From contig JADKAJ010000001.1 in NCBI GenBank assembly GCA_016719165.1, forward strand, positions 248,001-312,000: a DNA stretch of 64,000 bases, written 5' to 3'. The notes below the pieces were generated by a model. That model saw only the letters and a list, made by a program, of their open reading frames with translations. It searched no databases and had not been told where the DNA came from. Both the position numbers and the translations under genes were made by a program. Origin of the DNA: Chitinophagaceae bacterium. Lineage in GTDB: Bacteria > Bacteroidota > Bacteroidia > Chitinophagales > Chitinophagaceae. Below are positions 26,537 to 35,743 of the stretch, one piece after another. Every line of letters begins with the position of its first letter. The stretch's first letter is position 1.

Positions 26537-28286
26537 TCAGATTTCCTCTTTACTTAATACTATTTCTGCCACACCCCGACCCTGCGGTACCATGGGAAAT
26601 ACATTGTTTTCTTTTCCTACCATTACTTCCAGTAGAAAACTTTCTTTTGATTCCAGCATTTCTTTTAAGGAGGTTTTCAAGTCTTCCCGTTTGCAAATAC
26701 TTTTACCTGGTATACCGAAGCCTTTTGCCACCTGTACAAAATCAGGGCTTTGAATATCCACGAATGAATATCGTTTCTCATTAAATAGTTGCTGCCACTG
26801 GCGAACCATACCCAGGAACTGGTTATTGAGAATGATGATCTTTACATTCGGTTTAAACTGCATGATAGTGCCTAATTCCTGCAAAGTCATCTGGAAACCA
26901 CCATCACCAATGACGGCAACAGTTGTTCTTGACGGATCGCCATATGCTGCTCCAATTGCAGCGGGTAAAGCAAATCCCATAGTGCCTAATCCGCCACTGG
27001 TGATATTACTCTTTGTCTGATTATATTTTGCATACCGGCAAGCTACCATCTGGTGCTGGCCCACATCCGTAACGATTACCGCATTTCCTTCTGTCAGTTC
27101 ATTGAGTACCCTGATTACTTCACCCATAGTCAGGACTTCACCTGTCGGGTTTAGTTCATCATATATTACTTTTTCTTCTTCCTTTTGCTGATAGTCTTTA
27201 AATTTTTGTAACCATTGCGGATAAACTTTTTGTTCGACCAGGTTTGTCAGTATGGGTAATGTTTCCTTACAGTCTCCCCACACAGGAATATCAGCTATTA
27301 CATTTTTATCAATCTCTGCGGGGTCAATATCAAGGTGAATAACTTTAGCTTGTCTGGCATATTTGTCCAAACGGCCGGTTACCCTGTCATCGAAACGCAT
27401 ACCAATGGCGATTAAGACATCACATTCATTGGTTAAGACATTGGGGCCATAATTGCCATGCATACCTAACATGCCTACACCCAGCGGATGACCTGTAGGA
27501 ATGGCACTCATCCCCATGATGGTCCAGGCAGCGGGGATGCCGGCCTTTCTCGATAAATTGTTTGAATTCTTTTTCAGCTTTTCCAAGAATAACACCTTGT
27601 CCGAAGATCACAAATGGCCTTTCAGCCTCGTTGATGAGTTTGGCTGCTTGCTCCACATATTCTTTTCTGACAATTGGCTTTGGACGATAACTTCTGATAT
27701 GATCACATTTAGTGTATCCTTCGTACTCAAATTTTTGTATCTGTGCATTTTTGGTGATATCTATCAACACCGGTCCGGGTCTTCCGCTGCCTGCGATATA
27801 GAATGCTTTAGCTAATACTGTAGGGATCTCCGTAGCATCGGTTACCTGGTAATTCCATTTGGTAACAGGAGTAGTGATATTGATGACATCAGTTTCCTGG
27901 AAAGCATCAGTGCCCAATAAATGTGCAAATACCTGCCCGGTAATACAGACAACAGGAGTGGAGTCGATCATGGCATCAGCTAAACCTGTGACAAGATTGG
28001 TAGCTCCCGGACCACTGGTGGCAAACACAACACCGGTTCTTCCGCTCACCCTTGCAAAGCCCTGGGCGGCATGAATAGCTCCCTGCTCATGACGCACCAA
28101 TATGTGTTTCAACTTTTCTTTATAATCATACAATGCATCATAGATGGGCATGATGGCGCCGCCGGGATAACCAAATATGGTTTCAACACCTTCAGCCAGG
28201 CATGCTTCCAGCACCGCTTCGCCTCCGCTGATTGTCGTCGTAACCTGTTTCTTTGTTTGCTGCTTTGTTAATTCCAATGTATCCAT
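26537..28286 (-). pseudogene. ilvB: Acetolactate synthase, large subunit, with a +1 frame break
   Basis: The first half (from ATG 28286, 10 bp after ilvD) encodes GGEAVLEACLAEGVETIFGYPGG with the catalytic Glu in VRHEQGAIHAAQG and runs to QFIEK; the second half, in the next frame, runs from KAGIPAAWTIMG to the end, with the ThDP motif GDGGFQM...NNQFLGMV. The halves abut at 27543-27549 (plus strand GCCTTTC), where one surplus base explains the shift. No slippery motif is present. All other ilv and leu genes are intact, so either this is a sequence error or the strain has lost this step. Confidence 0.9.
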
Positions 28287-28296
28287 AACAATTATT

Positions 28297-29982
28297 TTAA
28301 GCTTCGTCGGTAACACAGCCCTCGTTAGCCGGCTTAACAGACTTTGCATATTTATACAAGACCCCTTTTGTTGCTTTCAAGGCAGGTTGTTTCCAGTTTT
28401 TTCTTCTTGCGGAAATGACATCATTATTTACTTTTAATGTCAAAGTATTATTTACAGCATCAATTTCAATGATATCATTGTCTTCCACCAGGGCGATCAG
28501 TCCGCCGTCAAATGCTTCGGGTGTGATATGTCCCACCACAAAACCGTGTGTCCCACCACTGAAGCGGCCATCGGTTATCAGGGCTACTGATTTTCCTAAA
28601 CCTGCTCCAATGATGGCACCAGTTGGTTTCAGCATTTCCGGCATACCCGGTGCCCCTTTTGGTCCTATGTACCGGATCACCACCACATCTCCAGCATGCA
28701 CTTTTCCTGATTGAATACCTGCTATCAGATCTTTTTCTCCATCAAATACTCTTGCTGTTCCCTCAAAGCGTTCCCCTTCTTTACCGCTGATCTTTGCGAC
28801 ACTACCTTTCTCAGCCAGATTGCCATAAAGAATTTGCAGGTGCCCCTTTTTTTTCAATGGTAGTTCTAACGGGTGAATAATGTTCTGTGTCATAAAATCA
28901 AGGTCAGGAACACCTGCTAAATTGGCTGTTACCGTTTTACCGGTTACTGTCAAACAATCGCCATGGAGTAAGCCATTTTGTAATAAATATTTCATCACAG
29001 CAGGAACACCGCCGTGTTTATGCAAATCTTCCATCAGGTATTTTCCTGACGGTTTGAAATCTGCCAGAACAGGGATGCGGTCACTTATTTTCTGGAAATC
29101 ATCTTGTGTTAATTCCACATCTACACTTTTGGCCATTGCAATCAAATGCAAAACTGCATTGGTACTTCCACCTAATACCATCACAACAGTAATTGCATTT
29201 TCAAATGCTTTGCGTGTCATGATGTCTTTGGGAGTAATATTTTTTTGCAGTAGCAATTTTATTGCTTCACCAACGGCAGCACATTCTCTTTGTTTGTCTT
29301 CACTTAATGCCGGATTGGAAGAGGAGTTGGGTAAACTCATACCCAATGCTTCAATTGCAGCGGCCATCGTATTAGCGGTGTACATACCACCACAAGCACC
29401 GGCGCCGGGACATGAATGCTGAACGATCGCTTTGAAATCACCTTCACTCAGGTTTCCAGCTATCTTTTGTCCCAACGCTTCAAATGCACTGACAATATTT
29501 AAATCTTCACCATTATAATGACCCGGAGCAATAGTACCGCCGTATAACATAATTGACGGACGGTTCAATCTTCCCATGGCCATGATGGCGCCAGGCATAT
29601 TTTTATCACAGCCTGGAATGGCGATCAGGCCGTCATAATACTGGGCGCCGGCATTCGTTTCAATACTATCAGCGATCACATCACGGCTTACCAAACTATA
29701 ACGCATGCCATCCGTTCCCATACTTATCCCGTCACTTACACCAATAGTATAGAATCGTAAACCTAATAACCCTTCAGTTGAATTAACACTGTTACGGACA
29801 CTAACAGCCAGGTCATTCAGGTGCATATTGCATGGGTTGCCATCCCATCCCATACTCACAATGCCTACCTGTGCTTTATTGAAATCTTCTTCTTTAAAAC
29901 CAATAGCATAGTACATGGCCTGGGCAGCAGGTTGTGTCGGGTCTTGTGTAAGTGTCTTACTATATTTATTTAATTCACTCAT
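28297..29982 (-). CDS. ilvD: Dihydroxy-acid dehydratase
   Basis: 561 residues, normal length. Fe-S cluster cysteines are visible in PGCDKNMPG and [12 protein letters not shown], and the C-terminal [18 protein letters not shown] is the family hallmark. It dehydrates the 2,3-dihydroxy acids to the 2-oxo acids of valine and isoleucine. It overlaps the ilvE stop by 4 bp, so the two are likely coupled. Confidence 0.95.
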   Translation of the reverse strand: MSELNKYSKTLTQDPTQPAAQAMYYAIGFKEEDFNKAQVGIVSMGWDGNPCNMHLNDLAVSVRNSVNSTEGLLGLRFYTIGVSDGISMGTDGMRYSLVSRDVIADSIETNAGAQYYDGLIAIPGCDKNMPGAIMAMGRLNRPSIMLYGGTIAPGHYNGEDLNIVSAFEALGQKIAGNLSEGDFKAIVQHSCPGAGACGGMYTANTMAAAIEALGMSLPNSSSNPALSEDKQRECAAVGEAIKLLLQKNITPKDIMTRKAFENAITVVMVLGGSTNAVLHLIAMAKSVDVELTQDDFQKISDRIPVLADFKPSGKYLMEDLHKHGGVPAVMKYLLQNGLLHGDCLTVTGKTVTANLAGVPDLDFMTQNIIHPLELPLKKKGHLQILYGNLAEKGSVAKISGKEGERFEGTARVFDGEKDLIAGIQSGKVHAGDVVVIRYIGPKGAPGMPEMLKPTGAIIGAGLGKSVALITDGRFSGGTHGFVVGHITPEAFDGGLIALVEDNDIIEIDAVNNTLTLKVNNDVISARRKNWKQPALKATKGVLYKYAKSVKPANEGCVTDEA

Positions 29983-30878
29983 GCCAGTTCTAATGTTGGT
30001 TTATTTTCTTTCTCAATTACTTTGTCTTTATAGAAATTCTGTATTGTTTTACTTACAGAATCATTCCATGGTTTTGGAAATTTTACATTATCCAGGCTTT
30101 CCCAGCCAATTACTTCAGCAGCAGTACCACAAAAAAATACGGCGTCAGCTTGTTTCAACTCTTCTGTAGTGATTGATTTCTCTTCAACAGGTATGTTCAG
30201 CTCTTCACATATTTCAAAAACGGTTGCCCTGGTAATACCGGGCAGGATATTCCCCAAAGACGGTGTAAATAGCTTTCCTTCTTTTTCATAAAACACATTT
30301 GCTCCGGGTCCTTCTGCTATAAAGCCATTCATGTCGGATAATAATGCTTCATCAAATCCATTGGCCTTTGCTTCCTGGCTGGCCAAAATGGAATTAACAT
30401 AATGTCCGCCGGCTTTAGCTGTTATCCTGAATCCTTTAGGGTTAGGACGCTGAAAGGAACTTGACATCACCCGTAGTAATTTTTCACCCAAAAAAGGCTG
30501 CATTTCCCAGGCTTCTATTACAAGAAAAGATTCTTTATTTTGGACGAAGTTCATATTAGCAGGTGCATACACAAGCGGTCTTATATATGCATCCTGCAGC
30601 TTATTTCTCTTTAATAGCTCATAGGTCGCAACAATCAATTCTTCTGCACTCCATGTGTAAGGCATATTCATCGCTTCAGCAGACTGTTGAAGACGATCAT
30701 AGTGTTCTTTTGCCTTAAAAATTTTAGTTTCTCCGTTGATCGTTTTATACGAACGAATTCCCTCGAATACGGAATATCCGTAATGTAAACTCTGGCTGTA
30801 GTAATCCATTGTTGCTTCGGCCGCTCTTACAAAGCCACCATTCAGGTATAAAACAGTATGCTCATTATAGTAGGTCAT
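29979..30878 (-). CDS. ilvE: Branched-chain amino acid aminotransferase
   Basis: 299 residues, fold-type IV PLP aminotransferase. Visible: [15 protein letters not shown] near the start, the PLP lysine in [13 protein letters not shown], and [12 protein letters not shown] near the end. It catalyses the last step to Leu, Ile and Val. First structural gene after the attenuator; its ATG is only 20 bp past the terminator, so termination there would silence the whole ilvEDBNCA run. Confidence 0.94.
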   Translation of the reverse strand: MTYYNEHTVLYLNGGFVRAAEATMDYYSQSLHYGYSVFEGIRSYKTINGETKIFKAKEHYDRLQQSAEAMNMPYTWSAEELIVATYELLKRNKLQDAYIRPLVYAPANMNFVQNKESFLVIEAWEMQPFLGEKLLRVMSSSFQRPNPKGFRITAKAGGHYVNSILASQEAKANGFDEALLSDMNGFIAEGPGANVFYEKEGKLFTPSLGNILPGITRATVFEICEELNIPVEEKSITTEELKQADAVFFCGTAAEVIGWESLDNVKFPKPWNDSVSKTIQNFYKDKVIEKENKPTLELA

Positions 30879-30897
30879 ATATTGTCATTTAGATCAT

Positions 30898-30930
30898 AAA
30901 AAAAAACCCGCCTTTTTTGAAGGCGGGTTT
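30898..30930 (-). terminator. Attenuator terminator in front of ilvE
   Basis: On the minus strand, an 11-bp perfect stem (30930-30920 with 30914-30904, core ACCCGCC/GGCGGGT), a 5-nt loop CAAAA and then nine consecutive T (30906-30898, three of them in the stem). It sits 26 nt after the stop of the leader peptide and 20 nt before ilvE. Confidence 0.9.
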
Positions 30931-30956
30931 GATATTTTTAGTTTATTAACTTAATG

Positions 30957-31055
30957 TCATGCACCACCTCCATTTGAAGAAGATATAATAATCACCACCA
31001 CAATAATAATTGCAGCAACAGAGGTTATGACTTTATATATGTTATTCTTCAACAT
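30957..31055 (-). CDS. ilv operon leader peptide, 32 aa
   Basis: Reads MLKNNIYKVITSVAAI (first 16), then II VVV III, then SSSNGGGA and stop. Thirteen of 32 residues are Ile or Val, nine of them consecutive (codons 16-24: ATT ATT ATT GTG GTG GTG ATT ATT ATA). Such runs are diagnostic for leader peptides whose translation senses charged tRNA. It is too short for most gene callers. The alternative, a small membrane protein, is less likely because a terminator and ilvE follow at once. Confidence 0.87.
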   Translation of the reverse strand: MLKNNIYKVITSVAAIIIVVVIIISSSNGGGA

Positions 31056-31072
31056 GAAGGATGTATGTGTTG

Positions 31073-31080
31073 TAAATATA
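31073..31080 (-). promoter_or_regulatory. Possible -7 box (TATATTTA) for the ilv leader
   Basis: Matches TAnnTTTG at seven of eight bases on the minus strand, 17 bp before the leader ATG. A TTTG exists upstream (31096-31093) but is too close (12 bp) for a standard -33. Transcription may also enter from leuB. Confidence 0.35.
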
Positions 31081-31164
31081 CACCCACCGTTTCAAAAAAA
31101 GAACTCAGCAAGCAATAATTATTTCAGTAATGGACAAACCATCGTTAGTTATTTACCCATCTGT

Positions 31165-32280
31165 TTATATAATAGTTGATTTTCTCAACTCAATGTTTTC
31201 AGTATTTACAGAACCGGATATTTTGCCACTTACAAAATCACTGATTAATTCCCCAATCGTTGAAGTGAAGTAAAAATTTACCGGATCAATGTCTTTTGTC
31301 ACGAACGAATTCAATAAGGTCCAGTTCACGCCATCCCGGACCACTTGTGCTTCTTCTTTCAAATCCAGGTGGTCAAGCAGCATAGCAGCTGAAAGAATAG
31401 AACCAATGGGGTTTGCAATGTCTTTGCCAGCAGCCTGCGGGTAAGAACCATGAATGGGTTCGAACAAGGCCGAACTTTTGCCAATAGAAGCTGAAGGCAA
31501 TAACCCCAGCGAGCCACTTATCACACTGGCTTCATCGCTTAAAATATCACCAAACATATTTTCCGTAAGGATAACATCAAACTGTTTTGGATTTACAATG
31601 ATCTGCATCGAGGCATTATCCACGAACATATAATCGACAGCCACCTCAGCATATTGTGAAGCCAGTTCCTGTACTACTTTTCTCCAGAGCCTGGATGTTT
31701 CGAGTACATTGGCTTTATCGACCAGTGTCAGTTTCTTTTTTCTTTTCTGCGCATGCTGAAAAGCAAGATGGGCAATACGTTCTATTTCTTCCCGGCTGTA
31801 ACTGCAATCATCAGATGCCTGGTTGCCATCAGCGCTGGTTTCTTTTTTACCAAAATAAATTCCACCGGTCAGTTCCCTGTAAATTATAAAGTCTACCCCT
31901 TCAATATTCTTACTTTTTAATGGGGACAGATGAAAGAGAGAAGAGTAAGTACTAACCGGGCGGATATTCGCATACAGCTGTAATGATTTTCGCAACTTCA
32001 GGAGTCCTTGTTCAGGTCTTACTTTAGCTGTTGGATCATTATCATATTTCGGATGCCCGATAGCGCCAAATAAAATAGCATCACTCTTCAGGCAAATTTC
32101 AATGGTTTCATCAGGAAGCGGGGTGCCTGTTTTATCAATTGCATCAGCACCCATCAGGCAATAGGTGTATTCAAACTCATGGTTAAATGATTCTGCTATG
32201 GCATTCAGTATACGGACTGCCTGCCTGGTTACTTCCGGGCCAATACCATCACCTTCAATTACGGCAATTCTTTTTTTCAT
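31165..32280 (-). CDS. leuB: 3-isopropylmalate dehydrogenase
   Basis: 371 residues. GDGIGPEV at the N-terminus, the substrate arginines in KLRKSLQLYANIRPV, the ENMFGDILSDEAS motif with the metal-binding aspartates, and SLGLLPSASIG and EPIHGSYPQAAGK for NAD binding. It oxidises 3-isopropylmalate, which then decarboxylates to 2-oxoisocaproate. Fourth gene of leuA-leuC-leuD-leuB, 5 bp after leuD. Confidence 0.95.
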   Translation of the reverse strand: MKKRIAVIEGDGIGPEVTRQAVRILNAIAESFNHEFEYTYCLMGADAIDKTGTPLPDETIEICLKSDAILFGAIGHPKYDNDPTAKVRPEQGLLKLRKSLQLYANIRPVSTYSSLFHLSPLKSKNIEGVDFIIYRELTGGIYFGKKETSADGNQASDDCSYSREEIERIAHLAFQHAQKRKKKLTLVDKANVLETSRLWRKVVQELASQYAEVAVDYMFVDNASMQIIVNPKQFDVILTENMFGDILSDEASVISGSLGLLPSASIGKSSALFEPIHGSYPQAAGKDIANPIGSILSAAMLLDHLDLKEEAQVVRDGVNWTLLNSFVTKDIDPVNFYFTSTIGELISDFVSGKISGSVNTENIELRKSTII

Positions 32281-32285
32281 AGTCT

Positions 32286-32870
32286 TTATCCTCTTTGGGT
32301 TTCGAATTCTTGTATATCTTCCTTGATACTGAGTAAATAATCGATGTCATCATAACCGTTCAGCAAACAGGTTTTTTTATAACTGTTGATATCAAAATAC
32401 TCCTGTTCCCCGGTTGTGTGTATAGTGATGGTTTGTTTTTCCAGATCAACAGTCAATTCAGCTTTATTATCCTGCTGAAATATTTTTTGAAGGAAAGCCT
32501 CAGAAACCTGTACTGGCAGCACACCGTTATTCAAGGCATTGTTTTTAAAAATGTCTGCAAAGAAACTGGACACTACTACACGGAAACCTGCATCTAAAAT
32601 AGACCAGGCTGCATGCTCCCTTGATGAGCCGCAACCGAAATTTTTACCGGCCACTAATATTTCACCACTGTATTGTGATTGATTTAAGGGAAAATCGGCT
32701 TTGGGTTTTGTCTCATCATCATTTTTGAATCTCCAGTCACGGAACAAATTTTTGCCAAAACCATCTTTAGTGGTTGCCTTCAGGAAACGGGCCGGAATGA
32801 TCTGATCTGTATCGATATTCTCAATATTGATCGGGACGAAACGTGATAGTATTGTCGTTAATGCTTTCAT
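32286..32870 (-). CDS. leuD: 3-isopropylmalate dehydratase, small subunit
   Basis: 194 residues with [14 protein letters not shown] and the substrate-recognition loop [15 protein letters not shown], both typical of LeuD. It forms the swivelling domain of the isomerase with LeuC. 86 bp separate it from leuC, a gap that holds a 14-bp inverted repeat. Confidence 0.95.
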   Translation of the reverse strand: MKALTTILSRFVPINIENIDTDQIIPARFLKATTKDGFGKNLFRDWRFKNDDETKPKADFPLNQSQYSGEILVAGKNFGCGSSREHAAWSILDAGFRVVVSSFFADIFKNNALNNGVLPVQVSEAFLQKIFQQDNKAELTVDLEKQTITIHTTGEQEYFDINSYKKTCLLNGYDDIDYLLSIKEDIQEFETQRG

Positions 32871-32883
32871 CTAATATATAAAA

Positions 32884-32947
32884 AGTAAAAATTCAAAGAA
32901 TCAAAATGAGAGAATTAAAGTTTAATACTGTCTTTTGAATTTTTACT
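32884..32947. repeat. 14-bp inverted repeat between leuC and leuD
   Basis: Arms at 32884-32897 and 32934-32947 are perfect complements (AGTAAAAATTCAAA), separated by 36 bp. It fills most of the gap between the two subunit genes and could set their mRNA ratio through processing or stability. No T-run marks a terminator. Confidence 0.55.
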
Positions 32948-32956
32948 ATTGATTTT

Positions 32957-34363
32957 TTAATTTAATAATTCTCTTACATCTGTTACAACTCCTGTAATAG
33001 CTGCTGCAGCGGCTGATAACGGACTGGCCAGTAAAGTTCTGGCACCGGCACCTTGTCTGCCTTCAAAATTTCTATTGGAAGTGCTGATGCAATATTTTCC
33101 GGCCGGGATCTTGTCTTCATTCATCCCCAGGCATGCACTACATCCTGGTTGACGGAGTTGAAATCCGGCTTCTGCAAAAATTTTATCAATACCTTCTTCT
33201 ATTGCCTGTGCTTCTACCTGTTTACTTCCGGGTACAATCCATACTTCCACATCATCAGCTTTCTTTTTACCTTTTACAAAGGAAGCCACCATTCTCAGGT
33301 CTTCAATCCTTGAGTTGGTGCAACTCCCGATGAATACATAGTCAATTTTTTGCCCTTTGATAGCTGCCCCTTGTTGTAACCCCATATAGGCTAATGCTTT
33401 TGATAAACCGGATTTATCATTTTCATTGATTGTTTCATTGGTAGGAATTTTTTCTGTTACACCGATTCCCATTCCAGGGTTGGTACCATAGGTGATCATC
33501 GGCTCAATATCTTCTGCCCTGATAAAAATCTCTTTATCGAATATTGCATCATCATCTGAATAGAGAAGTTTCCATTCCGTTATTTTTTTATCCCATTGAA
33601 TACCCTGTGGGGCAAATTGCCTTCCATTTATATAGCTGAGCGTTGTTTCGTCGGGTGCGATCAATCCGCAACGGCCACCCATTTCAATACTCATGTTGCA
33701 GATAGTCATCCTTGCTTCCATACTTAAGGAGCGGATAGCAGATCCGGCAAATTCTACCGCATAGCCAGTGGCACCGCTGGCCGTTATTTTTGAAAGTATA
33801 TACAGAACAATGTCTTTTGATACGACACCTTTATTTAAAATACCATCCACATTAATGCGCATCAGTTTGGGTTTGCTCTGCAATAAACATTGCGACGCAA
33901 AAACCATTTCCACTTCACTGGTGCCAATACCAAAAGCAATAGCGCCAAATGCACCGTGTGTAGAAGTATGGCTGTCCCCGCATACAATCGTCATGCCGGG
34001 TTGTGTAATTCCCAAATCAGGGCCAATTACATGCACAATGCCCTGGAAGGGGTGTCCAAGGCCATATAATTGTATATTATGGTCAGCACAATTTTTTTTT
34101 AAAGCTTCTACCTGCAGCCGGCCCAGTTCTTCTTTTATCGGCAGGTGCTGGTTCAGTGTGGGGACGTTGTGGTCTGCCGTTGCCACTACTTGTTGCGGCC
34201 TCAGCACTTTTATTCCCCTTTTATTCAAACCGGTGAAAGCCTGCGGGCTGGTCACTTCATGAATAAAATGTTTGTCAATATATAATACAGAAGGGCCACC
34301 ATCAATTGTTTTGACGATATGTTTTTCCCAGATCTTTTCAAACAGTGTCTTACCCATCTTCAT
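32957..34363 (-). CDS. leuC: 3-isopropylmalate dehydratase, large subunit
   Basis: 468 residues, aconitase family. 4Fe-4S ligands are in [12 protein letters not shown] and in [25 protein letters not shown] and the C-terminal [11 protein letters not shown] are family marks. It isomerises 2-isopropylmalate with LeuD. The start directly abuts the leuA stop; [10 protein letters not shown] two codons later is also possible. Confidence 0.95.
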   Translation of the reverse strand: MKMGKTLFEKIWEKHIVKTIDGGPSVLYIDKHFIHEVTSPQAFTGLNKRGIKVLRPQQVVATADHNVPTLNQHLPIKEELGRLQVEALKKNCADHNIQLYGLGHPFQGIVHVIGPDLGITQPGMTIVCGDSHTSTHGAFGAIAFGIGTSEVEMVFASQCLLQSKPKLMRINVDGILNKGVVSKDIVLYILSKITASGATGYAVEFAGSAIRSLSMEARMTICNMSIEMGGRCGLIAPDETTLSYINGRQFAPQGIQWDKKITEWKLLYSDDDAIFDKEIFIRAEDIEPMITYGTNPGMGIGVTEKIPTNETINENDKSGLSKALAYMGLQQGAAIKGQKIDYVFIGSCTNSRIEDLRMVASFVKGKKKADDVEVWIVPGSKQVEAQAIEEGIDKIFAEAGFQLRQPGCSACLGMNEDKIPAGKYCISTSNRNFEGRQGAGARTLLASPLSAAAAAITGVVTDVRELLN

Positions 34364-35533
34364 TTATGCAATTGCTACTTTAGATTGATATTTTTTAGCT
34401 ATCGAGGTGAGGTCTCCGTCCTCCACTTCTTTTTTGCTATCAGCCACTTTTACGAACTCGTTATATAATACATCAATGTCATTACGGTCAAACTGAAAAC
34501 CCAGTTTCTGGAAACGATAAGCCAATGCACTGCGGCCACTCCTGGCAGTCAGTACAATCTTTGAACTATCGGCACCTACTTCCTCCGGATTCATGATTTC
34601 ATATGTCTGTGCATCTTTCAAAAAACCATCCTGGTGGATACCAGATGAATGCGAGAATGCATTACTGCCAACGATCGCCTTATTTGGTTGTACTGGCATT
34701 CGCATGGTATCCGACACAAGGCGGCTTATGGGGTTTAGTTTTTCAGATTTAATTGTAGTGTAAAGACCCAGGTCTTTATGTTGTTTGATGATCATGGCTA
34801 CTTCTTCCAGGGATGTATTGCCGGCTCGTTCGCCCAAACCATTAACAGTACATTCTATTTGTCTTGCACCGGCAATAACACCAGCAATAGAATTGGCCGT
34901 GGCTAATCCCAAATCATTATGGCAATGGCAGGAAATAATAGCTTTTTCAATATTGGATACATTATTGATCAGGTAGGAAATCTTTTCACCATACTGGTAA
35001 GGAAGGCAATAGCCTGTAGTGTCTGGAATATTCACTACGGTTGCACCGGCTTTTATCACAGCTTCTACAACCCTGGCCAGGTAATCATTGTCAGTCCTTC
35101 CGGCATCTTCGGCATAAAATTCCACATCATCTGTAAAATTTCTGGCCCACTTCACACACTGTATAGCCCTCTTTAGAATTTCCTCCCGTGTAGAATTGAA
35201 TTTGGCTTTGATATGCAGATCAGAAGTGCCAATACCGGTATGAATCCTCGGACGAACAGCATATTTCAGTGCCTGTGCTGCAACTTCAATATCTTTTTGC
35301 ACGGCACGGGTCAATCCACATATCGTAGCATTTTTTATGGTCTTTGCGATCTGGCTTACCGATTCAAAATCGCCGGGGGAAGAAACAGGAAAACCGGCTT
35401 CGATAATATCCACACCCAGGTCTTCTAATTGTAAGGCAAGCTCCAGCTTTTCTGTTGTGTTCAGTTTACAACCCGGCACCTGTTCCCCATCACGGAGGGT
35501 GGTGTCAAAAATATGAACTTTGCCTTCTGCCAT
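34364..35533 (-). CDS. leuA: 2-isopropylmalate synthase, short form without regulatory domain
   Basis: 389 residues. The catalytic TIM barrel is complete: [16 protein letters not shown] with the metal Asp, [10 protein letters not shown], the metal ligands in [11 protein letters not shown], and the glycine-rich NGLGERAGN. The linker subdomain follows ([13 protein letters not shown]), but the sequence stops at about 389. The ~110-residue leucine-binding C-terminal domain of classical LeuA (~500 residues) is absent, so leucine feedback at the enzyme is probably missing. First gene of the leu run, with a structured 5' UTR. Confidence 0.93.
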   Translation of the reverse strand: MAEGKVHIFDTTLRDGEQVPGCKLNTTEKLELALQLEDLGVDIIEAGFPVSSPGDFESVSQIAKTIKNATICGLTRAVQKDIEVAAQALKYAVRPRIHTGIGTSDLHIKAKFNSTREEILKRAIQCVKWARNFTDDVEFYAEDAGRTDNDYLARVVEAVIKAGATVVNIPDTTGYCLPYQYGEKISYLINNVSNIEKAIISCHCHNDLGLATANSIAGVIAGARQIECTVNGLGERAGNTSLEEVAMIIKQHKDLGLYTTIKSEKLNPISRLVSDTMRMPVQPNKAIVGSNAFSHSSGIHQDGFLKDAQTYEIMNPEEVGADSSKIVLTARSGRSALAYRFQKLGFQFDRNDIDVLYNEFVKVADSKKEVEDGDLTSIAKKYQSKVAIA

Positions 35534-35563
35534 ATAATTAAATGAATAGAATTAGAATAGAAT

Positions 35564-35618
35564 GCAGGCTGCTTATTTTTGTATTGCTTGCTTGTAATTC
35601 AGTCAATAAACAACCTGC
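35564..35618 (-). promoter_or_regulatory. 14-bp hairpin in the leuA 5' untranslated region
   Basis: On the minus strand, GCAGGTTGTTTATT (35618-35605) pairs with AATAAGCAGCCTGC (35577-35564) across a 27-nt loop. Twelve pairs are Watson-Crick and two are G.U. The two G.U positions would be C-A mismatches on the plus strand, so the stem fits an RNA made toward leuA. It ends 30 bp before the leuA ATG. I found no convincing ATG-initiated leader peptide here. Confidence 0.55.
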
Positions 35619-35655
35619 AACACTAAATTAGCCTTGTCTGCAGGGGGTATGAAAT

Positions 35656-35663
35656 CAAAATAA
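35656..35663 (-). promoter_or_regulatory. Possible -7 box (TTATTTTG) for leuA
   Basis: Seven of eight bases match TAnnTTTG on the minus strand, 123 bp before the leuA ATG. Transcription from here would include the 14-bp hairpin. No clear -33 box. Confidence 0.3.
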
Positions 35664-35743
35664 GAGGTATTTTACACTTCTTAACCGGGGTTTATTCCGC
35701 TGAAACCCTTGCCTGTATTGATGTTTAATTTTTTTTAATTACG

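Larger units (their letters stand above)
30898..31055 (-). promoter_or_regulatory. ilv transcription attenuator (leader peptide, antiterminator, terminator)
   Basis: Three parts are seen in order. First, a leader ORF with nine Ile/Val codons in a row. Second, the leader's last codons contain TGGAGGTGG (30972-30964). Third, this can pair over 9 bp, with two G.U, to CCGCCTTCA (30926-30918), which is the 5' arm and first loop bases of the terminator; so the two structures exclude each other. The antiterminator arm begins 11 nt after the last Ile codon: a ribosome stalled early in the run would leave it free, whereas one at the stop codon would cover it. This matches the logic of enterobacterial ilv attenuation. 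Function is inferred; the parts are seen. Confidence 0.87.

Noticed and set aside
27543..27549. Programmed +1 frameshift in ilvB
   Set aside because: The codons at the break (GAG AAA GGC) include no stop or rare-codon pause and no known +1 motif.
28880..29422. 180-codon plus-strand ORF opposite ilvD
   Set aside because: Shadow of ilvD; the minus strand has the Fe-S motifs and operon context.
30904..30930. Terminator of the leuB transcript only
   Set aside because: The hairpin does end leuB transcripts, but the Ile/Val-rich leader and the overlapping alternative pairing make a plain intergenic terminator insufficient as an explanation.
35584..35640. Leu/Val-containing leader peptide before leuA
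   Set aside because: A frame ending NLVLQVVY-stop exists, but it has no ATG and only a few branched-chain codons; not enough to call a leader.
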